Shown: positions 37,483 to 45,640 of the stretch, piece by piece
How the letters are laid out: the number at the start of each line of letters is the position of its first letter
Numbering within the stretch: position 1 is the first letter of the stretch
NCBI RefSeq assembly: GCF_003595525.1
Contig: NZ_CP022680.1
Coordinates: 646,001 to 710,000 of the forward strand
Reading direction: 5' to 3'
DNA from: Streptococcus respiraculi
Lineage (GTDB): Bacteria; Bacillota; Bacilli; Lactobacillales; Streptococcaceae
Length of the DNA stretch: 64,000 bases
Program-made: the position numbers and the translations under genes
Notes under the pieces: generated by a model
What the model was told of the DNA's origin: nothing
Seen by the model: the letters and a program-made list of their open reading frames with translations, nothing else
Database searches by the model: none

Positions 37483-37492
37483 GGTTATAACC
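37483..37492. promoter_or_regulatory. candidate NagR-type operator before nagA
   Basis: Perfect palindrome GGTTATAACC at +4 to +13 of the predicted transcript, with a half-site GGTTAA near 37500. GntR/HutC regulators such as NagR use short A/T-centred palindromes of this kind. No nagR gene is in the window, so the assignment is an inference. Confidence 0.4.
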
Positions 37493-37548
37493 AGTTTTCG
37501 GTTAATATGTTAATTTAGTGGAATCGAGTCTTTTAGAAAGGAGACAAC

Positions 37549-38697
37549 ATGGCACACTATATTTTTGCAAAATCCATTATCCTGTCCGATCGAGAGGTTG
37601 AAAATGCCTATCTAGAGATTACAGATGATGGTCAATTTGGTGAAATTGTGACGGAAAAGCCAGAAGGAACAATTGTAGACTATTCGAACTACCATATTGG
37701 GCCTGGTCTAGTAGATACCCATATCCATGGTTATGCTTCGCATGATGTTATGGATAATGATTTTAAAGGGATTAAGGTGATTTCAGAAGGGCTCTTATCT
37801 TGTGGTGTTACTTCTTGGTTACCAACAACCTTAACCGATTCAACAGAGAATTTGGATGCGGTCTGTGAAACCATTGGTCGCCATGCGGGTGAGGAAACAG
37901 GTGCTAAGATTCAAGGGATTTTCCTTGAAGGACCATTTTTCACAGAGAAATACAAGGGTGCACAAAATCCTAAGTATATGAGCGATCCTTCTATTGAGAA
38001 GTTGGATAACTGGCATCGCTTGTCTGAGGGCTTGGTCAACAAGATTGCCATTGCTCCAGAACGTGATGGAGTAGAGGAATTTATTCACTTTGCCAATGAG
38101 AAAAAGATTCATACTGCACTGGCCCATAGCGATGCGACCTATGATCAAGCTAAAAAGGCAGTTGAAGCAGGAGCCAACATCTTTGTCCATGTCTACAATG
38201 GCATGAGCGGACTTCATCACCGAGAGCCAGGCATGGTTGGTGCAGCACTTGATTTGAAGAATGTCTTTGCGGAAGTGATTTGTGACGGACATCATGTGCA
38301 TCCAGCAGCCGTTGAGATTGTTCTGAAGGCGCGTGGTGCAGATGAAACAGTCCTCATTACGGACTGTATGCGTGCAGGCGGCCAAGGAGAAGGAGATTCT
38401 CGCTTGGGTGAATTTGAGGTTGTGGTCAAAGACGGAACCGCTCGCTTGAAACACAATGGCAGCTTGGCAGGATCAATCTTAGAATTGATTCAAGCGGTCG
38501 AACACATCGTAGAGTGGGGCTTGGCAAGCCTACCAGATGCCGTTCGGATGGCTTCACTTGCGCCAGCAAAATCTGTCAATATCGACCATGTCTGTGGACA
38601 AATTGCAGCAGGACGTGCAGCAGACTTCATCGTCATCGATGACAAGGGACGCTTGCAGGCTACTTACTTGGACGGTGTCAAACGTTTTAGTAAATAG
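37549..38697 (+). CDS. nagA: N-acetylglucosamine-6-phosphate deacetylase
   Basis: Removes acetate from GlcNAc-6-phosphate, feeding amino sugars into glycolysis or wall recycling. 382 aa, amidohydrolase TIM barrel. DTHIHGYASHDV holds the first metal/active-site segment. EGPFFTEKYKGAQNP, HSDATYDQA, HVYNGMSGLHHREPG and the catalytic Asp region VLITDCMRAGG follow. ATG 37549 follows AAAGGAG. nagB is not here. lacD starts 75 bp later with no clear terminator between, so read-through is possible. Confidence 0.96.
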   Translation: MAHYIFAKSIILSDREVENAYLEITDDGQFGEIVTEKPEGTIVDYSNYHIGPGLVDTHIHGYASHDVMDNDFKGIKVISEGLLSCGVTSWLPTTLTDSTENLDAVCETIGRHAGEETGAKIQGIFLEGPFFTEKYKGAQNPKYMSDPSIEKLDNWHRLSEGLVNKIAIAPERDGVEEFIHFANEKKIHTALAHSDATYDQAKKAVEAGANIFVHVYNGMSGLHHREPGMVGAALDLKNVFAEVICDGHHVHPAAVEIVLKARGADETVLITDCMRAGGQGEGDSRLGEFEVVVKDGTARLKHNGSLAGSILELIQAVEHIVEWGLASLPDAVRMASLAPAKSVNIDHVCGQIAAGRAADFIVIDDKGRLQATYLDGVKRFSK

Positions 38698-38772
38698 ACC
38701 TAACAATAGATAGTTTATTGGCGAAAGGCCAGTTATTATTGCTTATATTCTACTTTATCTAGGAGGAAGATA

Positions 38773-39771
38773 ATGGAAAAATTACAACTTTCACAGGCAA
38801 AATACGATCATCTTGTTCGTCTATCAAATGATGAAAAAGTGATTGCAGCCCTTGCGATTGACCAACGCGGTGCCTTGAAGCGTCTCTTGTCAGCGGCAGC
38901 AGATGCTGATTTTGGTGACGATATCTTGGTGGATTTCAAAAAAGTCATCTCAAGTGATTTGACTCAGTATGCAAGTTCTATCTTGCTAGATGCTGAGTAT
39001 GGTGTGCCAGCAGCTGAATTACGGCATCCAGATTGTGGCTTTATTGCCGCTTATGAAAAAACAGGTTATGATGCCTCAACACCAGGTCGCTTGCCTGACC
39101 TACTTTCAAACTGGTCAGCAAAACGGATCAAGGAATTGGGTGCAGATGCTGTGAAAATCTTGCTCTACTATGATGTAGATGATAAGCCAGAAATCAATGA
39201 CATCAAGCATGCTTGGGTAGAGCGCATCGGAAGCGAGTGTATCGCTGAAGATATTCCTTACTTTGTGGAAATCTTGACCTATGATGCGAGCGATATGGAT
39301 GTGACTTCTCGTGAATACGCAGTCTTAAAACCTCACAAGGTTAACGGAGCGATGCGGGAATTTAGCAAGCCACGTTACAATGCAGATGTCTTGAAGGTCG
39401 AAGTGCCTGTTAACATGAACTTTGTAGAAGGCTACACAGATCAAGAGCCAGTTTACAGCCTCGAAGAAGCCAAAGCCTACTTCAAGGAGCAAGCAGGAGC
39501 AACGCATTTGCCATTTATCTTTTTGAGTGCTGGTGTATCTGCCAAGCTTTTCCAAGAAACACTTGTGGTAGCTAAAGAAGCAAGTTCTAGCTTTAATGGC
39601 GTTCTCTGTGGTCGTGCAACTTGGAAAGATGCGGTTGCAGTCTTTGCTAAAGAAGGCGAAGCAGCAGCCAAAGCTTGGTTAGCAGACCAAGGTCGTAAGA
39701 ACATGGAAGAACTAAACAGCGTTCTTGCAACCACTGCAAGCTCATGGCTAGATAAGGTAGAAGTGAAATAA
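38773..39771 (+). CDS. lacD: tagatose-1,6-bisphosphate aldolase (class I)
   Basis: Cleaves tagatose-1,6-bisphosphate to glyceraldehyde-3-phosphate and dihydroxyacetone phosphate in the galactose/lactose tagatose pathway. 332 aa. LAIDQRGALKRLL, DAVKILLYYDVDD (Lys128) and DVLKVEVPVNMNFVEG (Lys208, in the position I expect for the Schiff-base lysine) identify LacD. ATG 38773 follows AGGAGG. The rest of the tagatose pathway (lacABC) is absent here; it stands beside nagA. LacD enzymes are not strict and may also use fructose-1,6-bisphosphate or act in galactosamine breakdown. Some streptococcal LacD copies act as regulators. Confidence 0.93.
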   Translation: MEKLQLSQAKYDHLVRLSNDEKVIAALAIDQRGALKRLLSAAADADFGDDILVDFKKVISSDLTQYASSILLDAEYGVPAAELRHPDCGFIAAYEKTGYDASTPGRLPDLLSNWSAKRIKELGADAVKILLYYDVDDKPEINDIKHAWVERIGSECIAEDIPYFVEILTYDASDMDVTSREYAVLKPHKVNGAMREFSKPRYNADVLKVEVPVNMNFVEGYTDQEPVYSLEEAKAYFKEQAGATHLPFIFLSAGVSAKLFQETLVVAKEASSSFNGVLCGRATWKDAVAVFAKEGEAAAKAWLADQGRKNMEELNSVLATTASSWLDKVEVK

Positions 39772-39792
39772 CACTTGTCAATAATTAACTAA

Positions 39793-39832
39793 ACTAAAAA
39801 TCCAACTCTCATACAAGAGTTGGATTTTTAGC
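39793..39832. terminator. bidirectional terminator between lacD and aspartokinase
   Basis: AAAAATCCAACTCT and AGAGTTGGATTTTT form a 14-bp stem around CATACA, with A and T runs on both sides, so it serves both converging genes. Confidence 0.95.
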
Positions 39833-39842
39833 TAGAATAGGT

Positions 39843-41192
39843 TTACCCGAAAAAGGCTTGATATAGAGCTTTGAGGGCTTTTTCTTTTTCTTCGGTTTTG
39901 ATAACGAAAAGGACAGAAACTTCGCTCGCGCCTTGGGAAATCATGGCCAAGTTGACATTTTCTTTTGAAAGAGCTGCGGTTGCAGTTGCGGTGACACCGA
40001 CATGACTCTTCATGTTTTCACCGACAATCATGATAATCGACAGTCCGTGCTCGATTTCTGCCTTATCGACTTCGAGCTTGGAATTGAGCTGGCGGAGGAT
40101 TGCTTCCTCCTTGATTGGTGTCAATTCGCGGCTACGCAAGACAAGAGAAAGGTCATCGATACCAGTCGGCATGTGTTCCCAACGGATATTAAGATCTTCA
40201 AGGATATTTAAGACTTTACGTCCAAAACCGACCTCGCGGTTCATTAAATACTTAGACATATTGATGCTGACAAAGCCGTCATCTGCTGCAATTCCGACAA
40301 CTGGCAGGGTATGGTCAGTGTGCTTTAGGACAATTCGTGTACCCGGATGGTCAGGATTGTTGGTATTTTTAATGACAAGAGGGATGCGACCACGATAGGC
40401 AGGAAGCAAAGCCTCGTCATGAAGCACTGAAAAACCAGCGTAGGCCAATTCTCGCATTTCACGGTAGGTTAATTCCTTGATGGAGTGGGGATTGTGAATG
40501 ATACCTGGGTGGGCTGCAAAAATCCCGTCCACATCGGTAAAGTTTTCATAGAGATCTGCCTTGACACCAGCTGCCACGATAGAGCCTGTGATGTCTGAAC
40601 CGCCACGAGAAAAGGTACAGATTTGATTGTCAATAGTTACTCCGAAAAATCCTGGAATGATGAGGACTTCGTCTGCCTCTTTTAAGGCTTCAATTTTGTC
40701 ATAACTAGACGGCAAAATGCGGGCATTTCCAGGCTCAGAGCTGACAATGATTCCTGCTTTTTTAGGGTGGATATAGCGAGCTGGAACGCCTTTATAGGTG
40801 AAATATTCAGCAACTAATTTGGCATTGTTGTCCTCTCCGGCCGCCAAAAAAGCATCGTAGAGAAATTCATTGTCGTCAATTGGAAGGGTTGCTAAGGCAA
40901 GAATGCTTTCTGCAATCTTCTTCATGCACTTGCCAGGAAAATTTAACTCGTCCACCATTGCTTGGTAGCGATTGATAATCCATTCTTGGCTAGCAGCAAG
41001 GTCTTTTCCGTCTATATAGTTTTTGTAGTATTTGATGAGGGCATCGGTCACCTTGGTATCATTGCTATCGCGTTTACCAGGGGCAGATACGACTATAAAT
41101 CGACGTTCTGGATCTGCTTGAACAATGTTGAATACTTTTTCAAGTTGGGCAGCTGAAGCAAGAGAACTGCCACCAAATTTGGTCACTTTCAT
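39843..41192 (-). CDS. lysC: aspartate kinase
   Basis: First enzyme of the aspartate family (lysine, threonine, methionine, diaminopimelate). 449 aa from ATG 41192, giving the usual start MKVTKFGGSSLA; the TTG 12 bp upstream abuts the ribosome site and is unlikely. The kinase domain has KFGGSS (residues 4-9), FSRGGSDITGSIVA and GFFGVTIDNQICTF. Two ACT domains at the C terminus suggest allosteric control by an amino acid. It is a single-domain kinase, not fused to homoserine dehydrogenase. Single gene, with its own promoter and a shared terminator. Streptococcal annotations sometimes use thrA for it. Confidence 0.94.
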   Translation of the reverse strand: MKVTKFGGSSLASAAQLEKVFNIVQADPERRFIVVSAPGKRDSNDTKVTDALIKYYKNYIDGKDLAASQEWIINRYQAMVDELNFPGKCMKKIAESILALATLPIDDNEFLYDAFLAAGEDNNAKLVAEYFTYKGVPARYIHPKKAGIIVSSEPGNARILPSSYDKIEALKEADEVLIIPGFFGVTIDNQICTFSRGGSDITGSIVAAGVKADLYENFTDVDGIFAAHPGIIHNPHSIKELTYREMRELAYAGFSVLHDEALLPAYRGRIPLVIKNTNNPDHPGTRIVLKHTDHTLPVVGIAADDGFVSINMSKYLMNREVGFGRKVLNILEDLNIRWEHMPTGIDDLSLVLRSRELTPIKEEAILRQLNSKLEVDKAEIEHGLSIIMIVGENMKSHVGVTATATAALSKENVNLAMISQGASEVSVLFVIKTEEKEKALKALYQAFFG

Positions 41193-41225
41193 AACAATTT
41201 TCAATCTCCTTTTATGCTTTTCATC

Positions 41226-41254
41226 ATTATAGCAAAAACTGCTACGCTTGTCAG
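41226..41254 (-). promoter_or_regulatory. aspartokinase promoter
   Basis: Minus strand: CTGACA (41254-41249), 17 bp, TATAAT (41231-41226), extended by TGC. No T-box or lysine riboswitch is visible in the short leader. Confidence 0.75.
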
Positions 41255-41291
41255 TAGGCTTAGTATAAAAGTTTAGGAATATTTCGATTTA

Positions 41292-41300
41292 TGCTATAAT
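41292..41300 (+). promoter_or_regulatory. promoter of the HAD phosphatase gene (extended -10)
   Basis: TGC-TATAAT at 41292-41300; no convincing -35. Confidence 0.6.
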
Positions 41301-41330
41301 GATATTAAAAGATCCAAAAAGGAGTAGCAG

Positions 41331-41966
41331 ATGGTCTATAAAGGGATTATTTTTGACATGGATGGTGTCTTGTTTCAGACAGAAGACTTTTACTACCAAC
41401 GGCGGGCAGATTTTCTAGCGACCAAGGACTTGTCTGTTGCTCACTTAAATCCAGCTGTATTTGTCGGAGGTCGGGCCAGTCAGGTATGGAAGCTCGTCCT
41501 GCAGGATGATTATGACAACTGGGATATCCCAGCACTAGAGGCAGAATACAAAGAGTACAAGGAAGATCGCCCAACACCCTACAAGGATTGTCTCTTCCCA
41601 GATGTGCCAAGGGTTTTGGCTAGTCTAAAGGAAAAGGGTGTTGCACTCGCCCTAGCTTCTAATACAGATCGCAGTGAGATTGAGAGGGCTTTGACCGAAG
41701 CAGGGATTCGTTCGTATTTCTCCCATGTCTTTTCTGGGACAGAATGTAAAGCTTGCAAGCCCGACCCTGAGGTCTACGAAAAAGCCTGGAGCGCACTAGG
41801 CCTTGCCAAATCAGAAACTCTGGTCATCGAAGATAGCCCGAAAGGAATCGAAGCAGGAAAAGCCGCAGGTCTGACCGTCTGGGCTATTCGAGATCAAGAA
41901 TTGGGGCTGGACCAATCACAGGCAGATGATTTTTTGGATTGTTTTGGGGATCTGCTAGATAAATGA
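41331..41966 (+). CDS. HAD superfamily hydrolase (beta-phosphoglucomutase-like)
   Basis: 211 aa. Motif I FDMDGVLFQTE has the nucleophile Asp9 and Asp11; motif II is the Ser/Thr-containing ALASNTDRS; the motif III lysine is in CKPDPEVYEKA; motif IV is VIEDSPKGIEAG. A helical cap is inserted after motif I, which places it in subfamily IA with beta-phosphoglucomutases and phosphoglycolate-type phosphatases. The DMDG form and the SPKGIEA text lean toward a sugar-phosphate substrate, but the real one is unknown. ATG 41331 follows AAAGGAG. It is isolated between divergent aspartokinase and the fab cluster. Confidence 0.85.
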   Translation: MVYKGIIFDMDGVLFQTEDFYYQRRADFLATKDLSVAHLNPAVFVGGRASQVWKLVLQDDYDNWDIPALEAEYKEYKEDRPTPYKDCLFPDVPRVLASLKEKGVALALASNTDRSEIERALTEAGIRSYFSHVFSGTECKACKPDPEVYEKAWSALGLAKSETLVIEDSPKGIEAGKAAGLTVWAIRDQELGLDQSQADDFLDCFGDLLDK

Positions 41967-41970
41967 TCAA

Positions 41971-42304
41971 TACAAGGAGCCAAGGCTCCTTTCAGCTTGA
42001 AGAAAAACTCTTCTTACTTGCCCCATCCTTATGTGCTTTCGGACATCAATGACTTCCTTCGGAGTAAAATAATCCAGTGGATTATTTTAGCCCGAGCCCA
42101 GAAACAAAGGAGCGAGGATAATCGATTTCAACGAAATCACGACTTCTGTCTCACTTCCACTTTTAGCACGGCGGCGGTGGCAGTATTGTGCTCGCTACGC
42201 TCGCAAATTTTCTAACTTTAAAACTATAGAAAATGAAATATCATTGTAATGTTTTTCTGAATTGTGAGGTTTGTCTACATTCTACAAGGAGCCAAGGCTC
42301 CTTT
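41971..42304. repeat. 22-bp direct repeats (each a terminator hairpin) flanking a 290-bp segment with the 105-bp repeat, copy 2
   Basis: Identical 22-bp sequences occupy 41971-41992 and 42283-42304; each contains AAGGAGCC/GGCTCCTT, and the second continues into TTTTTT as a full terminator. Between them, 41991-42095 is the second copy of the element at 4491-4595, including TAAAATAATCC-AGT-GGATTATTTTA (42065-42089). The remainder (42096-42282) has small palindromes (GATTTC-AAC-GAAATC) and no gene. The layout is what an insertion with target duplication, or a terminator duplication, would leave. Confidence 0.8.
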
Positions 42305-42363
42305 TTGCTTACCATTAAAGATGGTGGAGAACGTGCTTGCATCGGCTGTCACACCAACACTTC

Positions 42364-42391
42364 TTGTTTTCTGAAAAATATGTGATAGAAT
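42364..42391 (+). promoter_or_regulatory. fabM promoter
   Basis: TTGTTT (42364-42369), 16 bp, TAGAAT (42386-42391), extended by TG at 42383-42384. Confidence 0.6.
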
Positions 42392-42399
42392 AGCTCCAA

Positions 42400-42533
42400 T
42401 ACGTAAAACCTCTTTCTTTGAGGTGTCAAATTATCGTTACTTCGCTTCGATTTATGACACGGTTTACTCGTCAAAACGAAACGAAGCTATCAACTAAAAG
42501 TTGACAGTCTATAACCATAAAAGGAGGACAAAG
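42400..42533 (+). promoter_or_regulatory. structured fabM leader
   Basis: About 135 nt before the start. GTGTCA...ATCG (from 42424) pairs with CGAT...TGACAC (to 42460) as a long imperfect hairpin. TTTGAGGTGTCAAA (42417-42430) resembles a FabT box but has a 4-base instead of 3-base centre. No terminator T run follows. Confidence 0.4.
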
Positions 42534-43325
42534 ATGACCTATGAAATGATTCGGTATGAAGTAGAAGAGCGTATTGCGAGGCTAACCTTGAGCCGTCCTG
42601 AAGTATCAAATGGTTTTAATATTCCTATGTGTGAAGAAATGCTAGATGCGATTGGACAAGCGGCTGATTCAGAACAGGTAGCACTTCTGATTATCCAAGC
42701 AGAAGGTGCTGTTTTTTCAGTCGGAGGTGATTTGGTTGAAATGAAGAGAGCTGTAGACGAGGATGATATTGCGTCCTTGGTCCAAATAGCAGAGCTGGTC
42801 AACCGGATTTCCTTTTCTTTAAAGAAAATCCCCAAGCCAGTCATCATGTTGACCGATGGAGCGGTGGCAGGGGCTGCTGCCAATATGGCTGTTGCGGCAG
42901 ACTTTGTGATTGCTTCTGATAAGACTAAGTTCATTCAGGCCTTCGTTGGTGTTGGCCTAGCACCTGATGCGGGTGGCTTGTTCTTACTTAGCCGTAGTAT
43001 TGGTGCGAATCGGGCATGTCAACTCGCCATGACAGGTGAAAGTCTAAGCGCCGAAAAAGCATTGGAATACGGCTTAGTCTACCGAGTGGTGGAGCAGGAA
43101 AAATTAGCCAAGACCTGCCAGCAGTTGGTCAAACGTCTTTTACGAAATTCGCCAAATTCCTACCGAGCGATAAAAGAATTGATGTGGAAGAGTGAATTTG
43201 AAGCATGGGAAGAATATGCAAGGCTAGAACTTGACCTGCAACGCGAACTGGCTTTCAAAGAAGATTTTAAGGAAGGGGTTCGAGCGTATTTTGAACGCCG
43301 CAGACCGAGCTTTACAGGGCGATAA
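42534..43325 (+). CDS. fabM: trans-2-decenoyl-ACP isomerase
   Basis: Converts trans-2- to cis-3-decenoyl-ACP, the step that introduces the double bond for unsaturated fatty acids in streptococci. 263 aa from ATG 42534 behind AAAGGAGG; an earlier in-frame TTG is upstream of the ribosome site. Crotonase fold: [20 protein letters not shown], the oxyanion loop [18 protein letters not shown] and [21 protein letters not shown] plain enoyl-CoA hydratase looks alike; its place at the head of the fab cluster decides the call. A 425-bp gap separates it from fabT. Confidence 0.92.
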   Translation: MTYEMIRYEVEERIARLTLSRPEVSNGFNIPMCEEMLDAIGQAADSEQVALLIIQAEGAVFSVGGDLVEMKRAVDEDDIASLVQIAELVNRISFSLKKIPKPVIMLTDGAVAGAAANMAVAADFVIASDKTKFIQAFVGVGLAPDAGGLFLLSRSIGANRACQLAMTGESLSAEKALEYGLVYRVVEQEKLAKTCQQLVKRLLRNSPNSYRAIKELMWKSEFEAWEEYARLELDLQRELAFKEDFKEGVRAYFERRRPSFTGR

Positions 43326-43686
43326 GCCGTTTTCTTGTATCGTTCGTTGGTTTTCGTTAACGTATCTTGGCTCATATCCTATTTTATAAAAAATCTGATA
43401 TGATTTGCTTACGTACCTCCAACGTTCTTCTGACGGACCATACTTTTTATTTTTGAGATTAGATGCAACAGTCGATTCTTTCTTCTAAGTTTGGAAGGAG
43501 TGATACAGTGAGCTAAAGCCGATACTTAGAGTGGTATTTTTGAGCCGAGACTATAGGCTAAAAGATGAGCAATTGAAACGCCAGCAGGAGCTTGCTTGCG
43601 TCTATGCTACTTAAGAAAGTATCAAAAAATATTCATTTCCCCTTATCCTTACCATTCTTGATATTTATCTGATGTGACAAAAAATA
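43326..43686. other. gap between fabM and fabT with dispersed repeat copy B
   Basis: No gene seen. 43567-43635 is repeat copy B (compare 31931-31998). TCCTATTTTATAAAAAATCTGA near 43377 is A/T-rich without a convincing promoter. There is no clear terminator after fabM. Confidence 0.5.
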
Positions 43687-43699
43687 TTTGACAATCAAA
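43687..43699. promoter_or_regulatory. FabT box 1 (overlaps the -35)
   Basis: TTTGACAATCAAA fits TTTGA-N3-TCAAA exactly and contains the -35 hexamer. Confidence 0.8.
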
Positions 43700-43716
43700 C
43701 TAATTTATCGTATACT
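43688..43716 (+). promoter_or_regulatory. fabT operon promoter
   Basis: TTGACA (43688-43693), 17 bp, TATACT (43711-43716). Both core elements are embedded in FabT boxes. Confidence 0.85.
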
Positions 43717-43733
43717 TTGAGAGTCAAAGTATA
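43711..43733. promoter_or_regulatory. FabT box 2 (overlaps the -10 and start site)
   Basis: TATACTTTGA, GAG, TCAAAGTATA: a perfect 23-bp palindrome with the core TTTGAGAGTCAAA (43716-43728), 29 bp from box 1. Its left end is the -10 hexamer. Confidence 0.8.
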
Positions 43734-43750
43734 TAAGGAGGCCTTCGATT

Positions 43751-44185
43751 GTGGAAGATGCAAAGATCAATGAATATCTGACTGCGATTTTTAATAATGT
43801 ACTCATTATTGAAGAAACGAGTCTGCGGGGAAGCCGTTTTAAAGATATTTCAATCAAAGAAATGCACACGATCGATGTCATCGGTGACAAAGACGGTGTT
43901 ACGCCGAGTGATGTTGCCCGTGCTTTGATGGTCACACTGGGTACGGTGACCACCAGTCTGAATAATTTGGAGCGAAAAGGCTATATTGAACGGATTAGGT
44001 CAACTAGGGATCGCCGTGTGATTCATCTTCATTTGACCAAAAAAGGAAGATTGGTCTATCGCTTGCACCAACGCTTTCACAATGAGATGGTGCGCCAGAT
44101 TACAGCAGACATGGACGAAGCCGAATTTAAGGTCATGAAAAAAGGCCTCTTGAAACTCTATCATTTCTTGGAGGATTTAAAATGA
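43751..44185 (+). CDS. fabT: MarR-family repressor of fatty-acid synthesis
   Basis: Represses fab genes, with acyl-ACP as corepressor. 144 aa. The winged helix is at about 50-105: [20 protein letters not shown], then the wing [20 protein letters not shown]. Start GTG 43751 (AAGGAGG upstream). The promoter carries two boxes of the FabT type, so it is probably autoregulated. It overlaps fabH by 4 bp (ATGA). Confidence 0.94.
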   Translation: MEDAKINEYLTAIFNNVLIIEETSLRGSRFKDISIKEMHTIDVIGDKDGVTPSDVARALMVTLGTVTTSLNNLERKGYIERIRSTRDRRVIHLHLTKKGRLVYRLHQRFHNEMVRQITADMDEAEFKVMKKGLLKLYHFLEDLK

Positions 44186-45159
44186 CGACCTTTGCAAAAA
44201 TCAGCCAGGTGGCGCATTATGCCCCCGTACAAGTCATTGAAAATGATGATTTAGCGCAGCTGATGGATACGAGTGACGAATGGATTGCATCGCGAACAGG
44301 CATCCGCAGACGCCATATCACGAAGGATGAAGAAACCAGTGACTTGGCAACCAAAGTCGCACACCAGCTCTTGGAAAAAAGTGGCTATGCTCCAGAGACG
44401 ATTGAGTTTATCATCGTTGCGACGATAACCCCTGATTCGGCTATGCCGTCGACGGCGGCGCGTGTTCAGGCGAGTATCGGTGCACATCAAGCCTTTGCCT
44501 ACGACTTGGTTGCAGCTTGCTCGGGCTTTGTCTTTGCCTTATCAACCGCTGAGAAGTTGATTGCCTCAGGACGTTATCAAAGAGGAATGGTAATTGGGGC
44601 AGAAACCCTGTCAAAAACTCTTGACTGGTCAGACAGAAGTACGGCTGTTCTCTTTGGAGACGGTGCAGGTGGTGTCTTACTAGAAGCGACTGATCAACCG
44701 CATTTTCTCGGTGAACTTCATCGAACAGATGGCAGCAGAGGGAGCGATTTACAGTCAGGTGTCCTAGGGTTGTCCTCGCCCTTTTCAGAGGCAGGAGAAA
44801 GGAAGCCGTATCTGAAAATGGAGGGGCGCGCGATTTTTGAATTTGCGGTTCGGGATGTGACTAAGACCTTGCAAGACTTGCTTGCTAATCAGGGTTTGTC
44901 AGACGAGGATGTCGATTATTATTTGCTTCATCAGGCCAATCGGCGGATTTTGGAAAAAATGGCCAAGAAATTGGGGAGCGACCTAGCTAAATTTCCAGCC
45001 AATATGGCAGAATATGGCAACACCAGTGCAGCTAGCATTCCGATTTTACTTTCGGAATGTGTGGAGCAGGGAAAGATTTTTCTTGATGGTAGCCAAACAC
45101 TTGTTATAAGTGGCTTTGGTGGTGGTCTGACATGGGGAGCAATCCTCTTAAAACTTTAG
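44182..45159 (+). CDS. fabH: beta-ketoacyl-ACP synthase III
   Basis: Starts each fatty-acid chain by condensing acetyl-CoA (or branched acyl-CoA) with malonyl-ACP. 325 aa. Catalytic triad visible: Cys113 (AACSGFVFA), His250 (LLHQANRRI) and Asn280 (GNTSAAS). The N-terminal [13 protein letters not shown] is the CoA-site region. Start overlaps the fabT stop, so they are coupled. Confidence 0.98.
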   Translation: MTTFAKISQVAHYAPVQVIENDDLAQLMDTSDEWIASRTGIRRRHITKDEETSDLATKVAHQLLEKSGYAPETIEFIIVATITPDSAMPSTAARVQASIGAHQAFAYDLVAACSGFVFALSTAEKLIASGRYQRGMVIGAETLSKTLDWSDRSTAVLFGDGAGGVLLEATDQPHFLGELHRTDGSRGSDLQSGVLGLSSPFSEAGERKPYLKMEGRAIFEFAVRDVTKTLQDLLANQGLSDEDVDYYLLHQANRRILEKMAKKLGSDLAKFPANMAEYGNTSAASIPILLSECVEQGKIFLDGSQTLVISGFGGGLTWGAILLKL

Positions 45160-45221
45160 TTAATCAACTGTTTTACAGTTATTAAAAATTTTTATTATTA
45201 TTTTCTTAAAGGAGAACAAAC

Positions 45222-45446
45222 ATGGCAGTATTTGAAAAAGTACAAGCAATTATCGTAGAAGAACTTGGTAAGGAAGCAGAAGAAGTAACCCTTACAACAA
45301 CATTTGACGATTTAGATGCAGATTCATTGGATCTTTTCCAAGTGATTTCAGAAATCGAAGATGAATTTGATATTCAAATTGAATCTGAAGAAGGCTTGAA
45401 TACAGTAGGTGACTTGGTAGCTTACGTGGAAGGGCAAACAAAATAA
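45222..45446 (+). CDS. acpP: acyl carrier protein
   Basis: Acidic 74-aa carrier of growing acyl chains. The phosphopantetheine serine is Ser35 in DADSLDLFQ. Substrate of AcpS at 35838. ATG 45222 follows AAAGGAG. It closes the fabT-fabH-acpP transcription unit, because a perfect terminator follows. Confidence 0.97.
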   Translation: MAVFEKVQAIIVEELGKEAEEVTLTTTFDDLDADSLDLFQVISEIEDEFDIQIESEEGLNTVGDLVAYVEGQTK

Positions 45447-45461
45447 AAAGGATAAACAATC

Positions 45462-45486
45462 AAAAATGCTAGTCTCTAGCATTTTT
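45462..45486 (+). terminator. terminator after acpP
   Basis: AAAAATGCTAG (45462-45472), TCT, CTAGCATTTTT (45476-45486): perfect 11-bp arms. Confidence 0.95.
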
Positions 45487-45496
45487 ACTAGGAACG

Positions 45497-45533
45497 ATAC
45501 TTTGATTATCAAAACATTGAACTATCAAAGTAT
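45497..45533. promoter_or_regulatory. FabT box before fabK
   Basis: TTTGATTATCAAA (45501-45513) matches TTTGA-N3-TCAAA exactly. A looser second element TTGA-ACTA-TCAA follows at 45517-45528. The outer ATACTTTGAT (45497-45506) and ATCAAAGTAT (45524-45533) are themselves an inverted repeat. No clear -35/-10 pair could be assigned, but the box and the preceding terminator imply a promoter here. Confidence 0.75.
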
Positions 45534-45640
45534 TTTTTAGATATGGGTAGTGGGATGAAAGGAAATGCCCACTTCCTTGTTTAGTTAATTGTTTGATGTT
45601 CAAATGATTAGCTAAGCAACTGATGAATTGAAAAGGGGAC

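Noticed and set aside
37840..38454. 204-codon minus-strand frame opposite nagA
   Set aside because: Shadow of nagA; no promoter or ribosome site and no family features.
41193..41260. Lysine riboswitch or T-box before aspartokinase
   Set aside because: The leader is only about 30 nt, too short for either.
41967..42533. Insertion sequence between the HAD gene and fabM
   Set aside because: Direct repeats are present but there is no transposase or long terminal inverted repeat; recorded as a repeat only.
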